Assembly (NCBI GenBank): GCA_031255615.1
Contig: JAIRSD010000202.1
Location: forward strand, 1 to 14,545
DNA: 14,545 bases
Origin: Treponema sp.
Lineage (GTDB): Bacteria > Spirochaetota > Spirochaetia > Treponematales > Breznakiellaceae
Direction: 5' to 3'
Part shown: in pieces, positions 6,648-13,403 of the stretch
Layout: every line of letters begins with the position of its first letter
Numbering within the stretch: position 1 is the stretch's first letter
Position numbers and translations under genes: made by a program
Notes under the pieces: model-generated
What the model was told of the DNA's origin: nothing
Database searches by the model: none
The model's input: the letters and a program-made list of their open reading frames with translations, nothing else

Positions 6648-6706
6648 TTTACACACATTTGACACAGCCCAGCCCCTACATTTGACATTCCTGGTTTACT
6701 TATAAG
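6648..6706 (+). promoter_or_regulatory. Pho-box-like direct repeats and -10 upstream of the pst operon
   Basis: TTTACA (6648-6653), TTGACA (6659-6664), TTGACA (6682-6687) and TTTACT (6695-6700) lie 11, 23 and 13 bases apart, roughly whole helical turns. TATAAG at 6701-6706 is a plausible -10. The distance from the last TTGACA to it is only 13 bases, too short for an ordinary -35, which fits an activator-dependent promoter. TT(A/T/C)ACA repeats about 11 bases apart are known PhoP/PhoB-type sites. That the PhoB encoded downstream binds here is inferred from the match and the position. Confidence 0.5.
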
Positions 6707-6710
6707 AAGT

Positions 6711-6830
6711 GTTCGGAAACTTCAGTTTCTGAACAACAACTGCTTAAAGAAGGCAGAAGCCTTTGCTTTGCCGGAACCCGGCGGAATCCTCCGCGGAAGA
6801 TTCCGCGAGTCCTCCGCGGAATTCCGGCAA
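6711..6830 (+). promoter_or_regulatory. Structured leader of the pst operon (nested inverted repeats)
   Basis: Several inverted repeats fill the leader. GTTCGGAAAC at 6711-6720 pairs with 6725-6734 (one G-U). TTGCCGGAA at 6768-6776 pairs exactly with TTCCGGCAA at 6822-6830, enclosing GCGGAATC (6781-6788) that pairs with GATTCCGC (6799-6806). The palindrome TCCGCGGA occurs twice (6790-6797 and 6813-6820). It matches no riboswitch I know. It may be an inserted repeat or an RNA control element. Confidence 0.5.
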
Positions 6831-6851
6831 GCGGTATACAAGGAGTGCAAT

Positions 6852-7727
6852 ATGAAGAAACTAACTGGTCTGGCGTTGGTTGTCCTGACGGCGGCCCCCC
6901 TCTTTGCGGGGGGCAGGGCGGATTCCGGCTCCTCCGGGCGGGGGGCCTCCGGCGCGGCGGGGCGGAGCATCGTCGTCATGTCCCGGGAGGAAGGTTCCGG
7001 CACCCGGAGCGCCTTCACGGAACTGTTCGGGGTCCTGGACGCGGACAACCGGGACAACATCAGTCCCGCCGCGGAAATAACCAACAGCACCGCCGTCATG
7101 ATGACCTCGGTGGCCGGCGATCCGGCGGCGATTGGCTATATCTCCCTGGGTTCCCTTAACGACACGGTCAAGGCCCTGCGCATCGACGGCGTGGCGGCCA
7201 GCCTCGAAAACGCGGCGGGCGGCGCTTACCGGATCGTCCGCCCCTTCTCCGTCGCCGTCGGGGAGGATCTCAAAGCCCCGGCCCGGGATTTTATCAATTT
7301 TATTATGAGCGGCGGCGGCCAGGATGTGGTGGAAAAGAACGGCTGCGTCCGCGTCCCGGACCGGGGGCCCTTTACCAGCGCCATGCCCGCCGGCAAGATC
7401 GTGGCGGCCGGTTCCTCGTCGGTTACCCCGGTCATGGAACGGCTCGCGGAAGCCTACGCCGCCCTCAACCCCGGCGTTGACATCGAAATTCAGCAGAGCG
7501 ATTCCTCCACCGGCATAAACGCCGTAATCGAGGGAATCTGCGATATCGGCATGGCCTCGCGGGAGCTCCGAAGCGCCGAGACAGCCAAGGGCATCCGGGA
7601 GATCCGGATCGCTGTCGACGGCATCGCGATCATCGTCAACAAGGACAACGCCCTGGAGGGCCTGACCAAGGAGCAGGTGCGATCCATTTACTTGGGTGAA
7701 ACCGAAACCTGGAACGCCCTTAGGTGA
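6852..7727 (+). CDS. pstS: Phosphate-binding protein PstS, circularly permuted type
   Basis: This is the periplasmic or surface phosphate-binding component of the Pst importer, 291 residues. Residues 1-19 form a signal peptide (MKKLTGLALVVLTAAPLFA) with cleavage likely before GG; there is no lipobox Cys. The mature part has both PstS halves in the reverse of the usual order. Residues 39-165 correspond to the C-terminal half of classical PstS: REEGSGTRSAFTE, ITNSTAVMMTSVAGDPAAIG, FINFIMSGGGQ. Residues 181-291 correspond to its N-terminal half: GKIVAAGSSSVTPVMERLAE, QQSDSSTGINAV, DIGMASREL, IAVDGIAIIVNKDNALEGLT, ending WNALR. Phosphate-contact motifs of both halves are present. I recall the same order in clostridial homologues. 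The ATG at 6852 has AAGGAG at 6840-6845; an in-frame TTG at 6768 falls in the structured leader. First gene of the operon. Confidence 0.92.
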   Translation: MKKLTGLALVVLTAAPLFAGGRADSGSSGRGASGAAGRSIVVMSREEGSGTRSAFTELFGVLDADNRDNISPAAEITNSTAVMMTSVAGDPAAIGYISLGSLNDTVKALRIDGVAASLENAAGGAYRIVRPFSVAVGEDLKAPARDFINFIMSGGGQDVVEKNGCVRVPDRGPFTSAMPAGKIVAAGSSSVTPVMERLAEAYAALNPGVDIEIQQSDSSTGINAVIEGICDIGMASRELRSAETAKGIREIRIAVDGIAIIVNKDNALEGLTKEQVRSIYLGETETWNALR

Positions 7728-7738
7728 AGGACCGCCGG

Positions 7739-8581
7739 ATGAAAGAGAAGATACTGCACGGCCTCTTCGCGGCGGCGGCCTGCGTCTGCATCTCCTGCGT
7801 CGTCCTGATCTGCCTGTTCCTCTTTGTCAACGGCGTTCCGGCTATCGGGAAGATCGGGCCCGGAAAATTCCTCCTGGGCAGGGTGTGGAAACCGGGCAGC
7901 GGCGTCTTCGGCATCGCGCCGATGATACTGGGCAGTATATACGTTACCGCGGGGGCCGTCGTTTTCGGCGTGCCCCTGGGCGTGCTTACCGCGGTTTTTA
8001 TGGCGAAATTCTGCGGGAAGGGGCTCTACCGAATCCTCTCCCCCTCGGTGGGGCTCCTAGCGGGGATACCCTCGATAATCTACGGGTTTTTCGGCCTGGT
8101 GGTTATGGTCCCCGCCCTGCGGGAAATCTTCGGCGGCAGCGGGAAAAGCCTTCTTAGCGCCTCCCTGCTCCTGGCCTTCATGATTCTTCCCACCATCATC
8201 AGCATTTCCGAAACCTCGATCCGGGCAGTACCGGAAAGCTACTACGAAGGGGCCCTGGCCCTGGGGGCCGCCCACGAGCAGGCGGTCTTTTTTACCGTCC
8301 TCCCCGCCGCCGGCCAGGGAATCATGGCGGGGGTGGTTCTGGGCATAGGCCGGGCCATTGGGGAAACCATGGCGGTGATCATGGTCGCGGGAAACCAGGC
8401 CATGATCCCCCGGAGCCTTTTCCGGGGGCTGCGGACCCTCACCGCCAACATCGTGCTGGAGATGGGCTACGCCGCGGAGCTCCACCGGGAGGCGTTGATC
8501 GCCACCGCGGTAGTCCTCTTTGTGTTCATCCTCCTGATAAACACCCTCCTCTCCCTGAGCAAAAGGAAGGCCGCCGGATGA
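7739..8581 (+). CDS. pstC: Phosphate ABC transporter permease PstC
   Basis: One of the two membrane-spanning subunits of the high-affinity phosphate importer, 280 residues with about six hydrophobic segments (first at residues 8-31). The inner-membrane permease signature that docks to the ATPase is EGALALGAAHEQAVFF at about 170-185, followed by the conserved GRAIGETMAVIMVAGN (204-219). LLAGIPSIIYGFFGL (106-120) is typical of PstC/PstA. The ATG at 7739 has AAGGA at 7727-7731, seven bases before it, and follows the pstS stop by 11 bases. An in-frame GTG at 7724 overlaps that stop but is less well placed. The end overlaps pstA by ATGA. PstC and PstA are told apart by sequence type and by order (binding protein, C, A, B), so the C assignment is strong but not absolute. 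Confidence 0.93.
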   Translation: MKEKILHGLFAAAACVCISCVVLICLFLFVNGVPAIGKIGPGKFLLGRVWKPGSGVFGIAPMILGSIYVTAGAVVFGVPLGVLTAVFMAKFCGKGLYRILSPSVGLLAGIPSIIYGFFGLVVMVPALREIFGGSGKSLLSASLLLAFMILPTIISISETSIRAVPESYYEGALALGAAHEQAVFFTVLPAAGQGIMAGVVLGIGRAIGETMAVIMVAGNQAMIPRSLFRGLRTLTANIVLEMGYAAELHREALIATAVVLFVFILLINTLLSLSKRKAAG

Positions 8582-9420
8582 AAGGACGACGCGGAAACAA
8601 GCTCCTCTCCGGGCTGCTTAAATTTTTGGTCGCCGCCTCGGCGGGGATTACCACGGCCCTTATCATTTTTCTCTTTGGCTATATTTTGATAAAAGGTATA
8701 CCAAACCTTTCCCCGGATCTTTTTGCCCTCCGCTATACCAGCGATAACGTGTCCCTCCTGCCCGCGCTGATAAATACGGTGCTCATTACCGCTGCGGCCC
8801 TGGTAATCGCGGTTCCCGTGGGAATATGCGCGGCTATATGGCTGGCCGAATATTCCCGCCGGGGCAGCCGCCTGATCCTGGCGGTGCGGCTGGCCGCGGA
8901 AACGCTGGCGGGGATACCCTCCGTCATTTACGGTCTTTTCGGCATGCTCCTCTTTGTCATATTCCTGGGTTGGGGCTATTCGCTCCTGGCCGGGGCCTTT
9001 ACCCTGGCGATCATGGTGCTGCCGGTGATCATGCGGACCACGGAAAACGCACTGCTTTCGGTCAGCGATTCCTACCGGGAGGGCAGCTTCGCCCTGGGGG
9101 CGGGAAAGCTAAGGACCATATTCGCCATCGTCCTGCCCGCCGCCATGCCGGGAATCCTTTCGGGGATAATCCTTTCCATCGGCCGGATCGTGGGGGAGAC
9201 CGCGGCCCTGATCTTTACCGCGGGAACCGTGGCAAAGCTGCCGGGCAGCCCCTTCTCCTCGGTGCGGACCCTGGCGGTTCATACGTACAGCCTTGCCAGC
9301 GAAGGGCTGCATATCAAACAATCCTACGCCGCCGCCGTGGCGCTCCTGGTCCTGGTGGCCGGTATAAACGCCCTGGCCGGTCTTGGGGCGAAAAAAATAG
9401 GCGGGGCCGCAAATGGATAA
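8578..9420 (+). CDS. pstA: Phosphate ABC transporter permease PstA
   Basis: Second permease subunit, 280 residues with about six membrane segments. The first is at 12-39, followed by the extracytoplasmic stretch [18 protein letters not shown], typical of Pst[18 protein letters not shown] (110-126) and the ATPase-docking loop [20 protein letters not shown] (168-187) are conserved, as is [15 protein letters not shown] (202-216). It pairs with PstC to form the phosphate channel and with PstB for energy. The ATG sits in an ATGA overlap with pstC and has an AAGGAAGG ribosome-binding site inside the pstC end. The 3' end overlaps pstB by eight bases. Confidence 0.94.
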   Translation: MKGRRGNKLLSGLLKFLVAASAGITTALIIFLFGYILIKGIPNLSPDLFALRYTSDNVSLLPALINTVLITAAALVIAVPVGICAAIWLAEYSRRGSRLILAVRLAAETLAGIPSVIYGLFGMLLFVIFLGWGYSLLAGAFTLAIMVLPVIMRTTENALLSVSDSYREGSFALGAGKLRTIFAIVLPAAMPGILSGIILSIGRIVGETAALIFTAGTVAKLPGSPFSSVRTLAVHTYSLASEGLHIKQSYAAAVALLVLVAGINALAGLGAKKIGGAANG

Positions 9421-10162
9421 GATCAACGTTTCCGGACTCAATCTGTACTACGGCGCCCTCCATGCCCTAAAGAATGTCAACCTTTCCATCGGGGCGAATG
9501 AAATAACCGCCCTTATCGGGCCTTCGGGCTGCGGCAAGTCCACCCTCCTTAAAACCATAAACCGGATGAACGATTTAATCGAAGAGTGCCGCATCGAGGG
9601 CAGGGTGCTGCTTGACGGGGAGGATATTTACGGCGGCATGGATGTTACCCTGCTGCGGAAGCGGATAGGCATGGTCTTTCAAAAGCCCAATCCCTTTCCC
9701 ATGAGCATCTACGATAATATCGCCTACGGGCCCCGGACCCACGGCCTTAAATCCAGGGTGCGGCTGGATGAAATAGTCGAAAAATCCCTGCGGGACGCGG
9801 CGATATGGGAGGAAATAAAAGACCGGCTTAAAAAGAACGCCCTGTCCCTCTCCGGCGGACAGCAGCAGCGGCTCTGCATCGCCCGGGCCCTGGCGGTTAA
9901 CCCGGAGGCCCTGCTCATGGACGAACCGACCAGCGCCCTGGATCCCATTTCCACCTCAAAAATAGAAGATCTTGCGGCGGAATTAAAGAAACAATACACT
10001 ATTGTTATTGTTACCCATAATATGCAGCAGGCGGCCCGGATTTCCGACAAGACCGCCTTCTTCCTCCACGGGGAAATCATCGAATTCAATTCCACGGAAG
10101 CGATCTTTTCCATGCCCCATGACAAGCGGACCGAGGATTATATTACAGGGAGATTTGGCTGA
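9413..10162 (+). CDS. pstB: Phosphate ABC transporter ATP-binding protein PstB
   Basis: The cytoplasmic ATPase that powers the Pst importer, 249 residues, the usual family length. Walker A is GPSGCGKST (36-44), the Q-loop Gln is residue 90 in [17 protein letters not shown], the ABC signature is LSGGQQQR (146-153), Walker B is ALLMDEP (166-172), the D-loop is SALD (174-177) and the switch His is 202 in [24 protein letters not shown] is diagnostic for PstB among ABC ATPases. All catalytic residues are intact. It starts inside pstA (eight-base overlap) with only a weak GGCGGGG upstream, so translational coupling is likely. Its TGA shares one base with the phoU ATG. Confidence 0.97.
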   Translation: MDKINVSGLNLYYGALHALKNVNLSIGANEITALIGPSGCGKSTLLKTINRMNDLIEECRIEGRVLLDGEDIYGGMDVTLLRKRIGMVFQKPNPFPMSIYDNIAYGPRTHGLKSRVRLDEIVEKSLRDAAIWEEIKDRLKKNALSLSGGQQQRLCIARALAVNPEALLMDEPTSALDPISTSKIEDLAAELKKQYTIVIVTHNMQQAARISDKTAFFLHGEIIEFNSTEAIFSMPHDKRTEDYITGRFG

Positions 10163-10800
10163 TGCGCGAAAGCTACCACAAACAGCTTGAAAATCTGCAT
10201 ATCGAACTTATCCGTATGGGGGCCCTCTGCGAAGACGCAATCGCCAACGCGGTAAAAACCCTGGTGAACCGGGATAACAATTTGCGGGAAAAAGTTTGGG
10301 AACTGGAACGGGAAATCGACCTAAAGGAACGGGAAATCGAATCCTATTCCCTGCGCCTCCTCCTCCGCGAACAGCCGGTAGCCGGGGATCTGCGGCAGAT
10401 AACGGCGGCCCAGCGGATGATAACCGACATGGAAAGAATAGGCGATCAGGCGGCGGATATTGCGGAGCTTACCCGCTTTATCGACGACCCGGAATTGATA
10501 AGGGGCATACCCATAGACGCTATGGCGAAGGCCGCCGCCAAGATGCTTACCGACAGCGTGGACGCCTTTGTGGCGGGGGATCTGGGAAAGGCCTATGCGG
10601 TGATAGCTTACGACGACGTGGTGGATGAACTTTTTTCCCGGGTGAAGACCGAATTGATCTCCCTTATTTCAAAAAACAGCGGGGCCGGGGAAACTTATTT
10701 GGATCTGCTCATGATCGCGAAATACCTTGAGCGTATCGGCGATCACGCGCAGAATATCGCCGAATGGGTCGAATATTTCATCACCGGGAAACGGAGATGA
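10162..10800 (+). CDS. phoU: Phosphate signalling regulator PhoU
   Basis: PhoU is a cytoplasmic helical protein that connects the state of the Pst transporter to the PhoR kinase, usually keeping the regulon off when phosphate is sufficient. The 212 residues match the family length and contain the two repeated three-helix units. The metal-binding style motif occurs in each: DMERIGDQAADIAE (89-102) and YLERIGDHAQNIAE (188-201). LLLREQPVAGDLRQI (66-80) is also characteristic. The gene overlaps pstB by one base (TGATG) and phoB by ATGA, consistent with coupled translation and a fixed ratio to the transporter and two-component system. Confidence 0.95.
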   Translation: MRESYHKQLENLHIELIRMGALCEDAIANAVKTLVNRDNNLREKVWELEREIDLKEREIESYSLRLLLREQPVAGDLRQITAAQRMITDMERIGDQAADIAELTRFIDDPELIRGIPIDAMAKAAAKMLTDSVDAFVAGDLGKAYAVIAYDDVVDELFSRVKTELISLISKNSGAGETYLDLLMIAKYLERIGDHAQNIAEWVEYFITGKRR

Positions 10801-11480
10801 ACCCCTTGGTATACCTGGTGGAAGACGACGCAAGCATACGGGAACTGGTGATCTATACCCTGCGGCAAACCGGTTTTGCGGCGAAGGGCTTCGAAAAGGG
10901 GGAGGATTTTTGGCGGGAACTGCGGGAACGCCTGCCTTCCCTGGCGATTCTGGATATTATGCTTCCCGGCGAGGACGGGCTGGCGATTCTTAAGCGGCTC
11001 CGTTCCCACGAACCCACCAAGCGGCTGCCCGTCATCATGCTTACCGCCAAGGGCGCCGAATATGACAAGGTCCTGGGGCTGGACTCCGGGGCCGACGACT
11101 ATGTGGCAAAGCCCGCGGGCATGATGGAACTGGCGGCCAGGGTAAAAAGCCTGCTGCGGCGCACCGAGGTTCGGACCGGCAAGGACGAATACCGCCTCGG
11201 CGGACTCTATGTAAACATCCCCCGCCACCTGGTTACGGCCGACAACGAGGAAGTCGCCCTTACCCTGAAAGAATTTGATCTCCTGGCCTGCCTGTTAAGC
11301 AACCTGGGGATTGTCCTCTCCCGGGAAAGGATACTCCAGGCGGTGTGGGGTTATTCCATGGCCCTGGAAACCCGGACCGTGGACACCCACATCCTTACCC
11401 TGCGGACAAAACTTAAAGCCTGCGGCGGCTTGATAGAAACCGTGCGGGGACTGGGCTACAAAATGGAGGACGGCGAATGA
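10797..11480 (+). CDS. phoB: Phosphate regulon response regulator PhoB/PhoP (OmpR family)
   Basis: A 227-residue OmpR/PhoB-type transcription factor. The receiver domain (about 4-120) has the acidic pair Asp10-Asp11 in LVEDDAS, phospho-acceptor Asp53 in LAILDIMLPGEDG, Thr83 in VIMLTAKG and Lys105 in DDYVAKP. The winged-helix domain (about 130-225) has LTLKEFDLLACLL, LSRERILQAVWGY, TRTVDTHILTLRTKL and TVRGLGYKM. All key residues are intact. The ATG at 10797 is inside the ATGA overlap with phoU; the frame stays open upstream to 10764 but that lies within phoU and has no conserved residues. By context its kinase is PhoR, next in the operon, and its likely target is the repeat array before pstS, giving autoregulation. 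Naming as PhoB rather than PhoP is by convention. Confidence 0.94.
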   Translation: MNPLVYLVEDDASIRELVIYTLRQTGFAAKGFEKGEDFWRELRERLPSLAILDIMLPGEDGLAILKRLRSHEPTKRLPVIMLTAKGAEYDKVLGLDSGADDYVAKPAGMMELAARVKSLLRRTEVRTGKDEYRLGGLYVNIPRHLVTADNEEVALTLKEFDLLACLLSNLGIVLSRERILQAVWGYSMALETRTVDTHILTLRTKLKACGGLIETVRGLGYKMEDGE

Positions 11481-13231
11481 AGCGGAAAATCCTTCTTTTC
11501 CTCTGCGTCCTGGCCGGTTTTTCCATCGCGGCTACCGCCGTCCTCATCCACTTTGTCCTTTACTGGGATTATTCCCAAATGATGAAATACGATCTGGCCG
11601 CGGAAATTGAGTATATCAGGGCGGGAATCGAAATGTCCGGCCCCGCCTATCCCGAGTCCCTCCGCCGCGGGTCCCGGCAGCCTGGGGTTCCGCCCACCCG
11701 CGTCACCCTGATTGCGGCGGACGGCCGAGTGCTTTTCGACACCGACGCCGGGGCGGAAAACATGGAAAACCATCTTTCCCGCCGGGAAATACAGGACGCC
11801 CTCAACACGGGCCGGGGCGAGGAAACCCGCTTTTCCGAAACCCTGGGAAAACGGACCTATTACCGCGCCCTGCGGCTGAGCGGCGGGGAGATCCTTCGTA
11901 TGTCCAGGACCACCGAAAGCGTCTTTGTTTCCCTTATCCGGCCCATCATGATCACCATCATTATCGCACTGATCGTCTTTGCCGCCGCCGCGGAAATCAG
12001 TTCCCGAATAAGCGGCATGCTGGTGGCCTCGATTAACCGTCTGAATCTTGACGATCCCGAAAGCAACGTTACCTACGAGGAATTAAGCCCCCTGCTGATC
12101 CGCCTGAAAAAGCAAAACGAAACCATCGCGGCCCAGCTTGCCGAACAGCGAAAAAAAAGGCTGGAGTTTACCGCCATTACCGACAATATGCGGGAGGGCC
12201 TGATCATTCTGGATCATGACGGACTGATCCTTTCCTGCAATAAAAGCGCCCGGCGGCTCCTGGATATCCATGTTGAAAACCTCGAAAACCAGAATGTCCT
12301 GGTTATCCGGCGGGACGAATCCTTCCGCCGGCTGGTGGAAAGGGCGGTTTCCGGCCGCAGCGCGGAGACCCTGCTCTCCTCCGGGGAAAGGCGGCTGCGG
12401 GCCATCGCCAACCCCGTCACGGACGGCCCCCTCGTCATGGGGGCGGTTCTGGTTATCCTGGACGTAACCGAAAAAGAGGACCGGGAAAAACTGCGGCGGG
12501 AATTCTCCGCCAATGTTTCCCACGAACTCAAGACCCCCCTTATGTCCATTTCCGGCTACGCCGAAATAATGGCCGGGGGCCTGGCAAAGCCGGAGGATAT
12601 GGGGCGTTTCGCGCAAAACATTTATACCGAAGCCCAGCGGCTCATCGCTTTAATCGGCGACATTCTTTTGCTCTCCCGGCTGGACGAGGGGGAGAAGACC
12701 TTCCCCGCCGAACGGGTGGAACTCCTGGCCCTGGCCCGAAGGCTGGCGGAACGGGTAGACGGGGCGGCGGCGGGGGTCTCCCTCAGCGTCGAGGGGCAGG
12801 AGGCGGCGATCACGGGGATGCCGCGGATTCTGGAGGAGATGATCTACAATCTGCTGGACAACGCGGTAAAGTACAACCGCCCCGGCGGAAGCGTCCGGGT
12901 ATCCGTCGCGAAGGTCGGCGGTGAAACGGTCCTTTCCGTCAGCGACACGGGAATCGGCATACCAAGCGCCGAACAGGAACGAATTTTTGAACGGTTTTAC
13001 CGGGTGGACAAAAGCCGCGGCAAGACGGCGGGGGGCACGGGCCTGGGACTCTCTATTGTTAAACACGGCGCCGCCCTGCACCGCGCCCGCCTTGAGCTCC
13101 AAAGCGACGGCAAGTCCGGTTCGCGCTTTACCCTGCGATTCCCCGCCTTTCCCGGCGGTTCCTCTAACGGAATCCCCGACGGAGCTTCCGACAGAACCGG
13201 CGCCGAACCCCGGGCGTACAATGGAGAATAG
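11477..13231 (+). CDS. phoR: Phosphate regulon sensor histidine kinase PhoR
   Basis: A 584-residue membrane kinase that would sense phosphate limitation with PstSCAB-PhoU and phosphorylate PhoB. Order: membrane helix 1 (5-29); extracytoplasmic domain of about 120 residues with PAS-like strands (RVTLIAADGRVLFDTDAG, ENHLSRREIQDAL, KRTYYRALRLSGGEILRMS), as in Gram-positive-type PhoR; membrane helix 2 (153-173); short linker with a coiled segment; cytoplasmic PAS (about 228-330, ITDNMREGLIILDHDG); H-box FSANVSHELKTPL with His349; N-box YNLLDNAVKYN (457-467); G1 SDTGIGIP; F-box IFERFYRVDKS; G2 GGTGLGLSIVKHG. The kinase is intact. GGAGG lies upstream of the ATG, which overlaps phoB by ATGA. The last 25 or so residues after FTLRFP are unusual, and the stop codon lies in the antisense of a tRNA remnant, so the original 3' end may have been altered. 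Confidence 0.94.
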   Translation: MKRKILLFLCVLAGFSIAATAVLIHFVLYWDYSQMMKYDLAAEIEYIRAGIEMSGPAYPESLRRGSRQPGVPPTRVTLIAADGRVLFDTDAGAENMENHLSRREIQDALNTGRGEETRFSETLGKRTYYRALRLSGGEILRMSRTTESVFVSLIRPIMITIIIALIVFAAAAEISSRISGMLVASINRLNLDDPESNVTYEELSPLLIRLKKQNETIAAQLAEQRKKRLEFTAITDNMREGLIILDHDGLILSCNKSARRLLDIHVENLENQNVLVIRRDESFRRLVERAVSGRSAETLLSSGERRLRAIANPVTDGPLVMGAVLVILDVTEKEDREKLRREFSANVSHELKTPLMSISGYAEIMAGGLAKPEDMGRFAQNIYTEAQRLIALIGDILLLSRLDEGEKTFPAERVELLALARRLAERVDGAAAGVSLSVEGQEAAITGMPRILEEMIYNLLDNAVKYNRPGGSVRVSVAKVGGETVLSVSDTGIGIPSAEQERIFERFYRVDKSRGKTAGGTGLGLSIVKHGAALHRARLELQSDGKSGSRFTLRFPAFPGGSSNGIPDGASDRTGAEPRAYNGE

Positions 13232-13297
13232 GGGATTCGAACCCCTGGCCTGTAGATTGCGAATGTCTTCTACAGGCGTTATCCAAAACCATTACGC
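13222..13297 (-). pseudogene. tRNA-Ala(CGC)-like remnant lacking the 5' acceptor strand
   Basis: On the minus strand the 3' half of a tRNA is clear. The anticodon loop TTCGCAA (13257-13263, anticodon CGC) is followed by stem TCTAC, a five-base variable loop, T-stem AGGGG, loop TTCGAAT, stem CCCCT (13230-13246), acceptor strand ATTCTCC (13223-13229) and discriminator A (13222). T at position 70 fits the G3:U70 identity pair of tRNA-Ala. Upstream, GTAGA is separated from the loop by five extra bases (AGACA), and a D-arm-like GCGT...ACGC encloses GGTTTTGGATA (13276-13297). No sequence able to pair with ATTCTCC is found further upstream, so the molecule cannot form an acceptor stem. No CCA is encoded. 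It overlaps the phoR stop codon. A scar of integration or transposition at a tRNA is inferred. Confidence 0.65.
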
Positions 13298-13387
13298 ATT
13301 ATTTAGAGTCTGTCCGTAATGTAGACATATTGTGGACTCGGACCGCAGGTCCGCGACTACCTTGAAATTCGCATATTCGCAGCCTAA
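13298..13387. other. Spacer between the tRNA remnant and the ISAzo13 remnant
   Basis: No gene is seen. The 8-mer GTCTGTCC occurs at 13309-13316 and again at 13421-13428. A hairpin CGGACC-GCA-GGTCCG lies at 13340-13354. The left arm of a 13-bp palindrome begins at 13370. The segment probably belongs to a mobile element that replaced the tRNA 5' end. Confidence 0.4.
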
Positions 13388-13403
13388 AGTCTGCGAATAT
13401 GCG
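13370..13403. repeat. Perfect 13-bp inverted repeat upstream of the ISAzo13 remnant
   Basis: CGCATATTCGCAG at 13370-13382 and its exact complement CTGCGAATATGCG at 13391-13403 flank the 8-base loop CCTAAAGT. It could be a transcript terminator, a protein-binding palindrome or part of an element end. No T-run follows it. Confidence 0.6.

Noticed and set aside
6768..6851. TTG at 6768 as start of pstS
   Set aside because: It would place hairpin-encoded residues before a clear signal peptide; the ATG at 6852 has AAGGAG.
13222..13297. A complete functional tRNA gene
   Set aside because: No 5' strand pairs with ATTCTCC, and the anticodon loop has five extra bases.
12921..13319. Plus-strand frame ending in MENRGFEPLACRLR-like sequence
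   Set aside because: That peptide is the well-known mistranslation of tRNA antisense, and the rest is an alternative frame of phoR.
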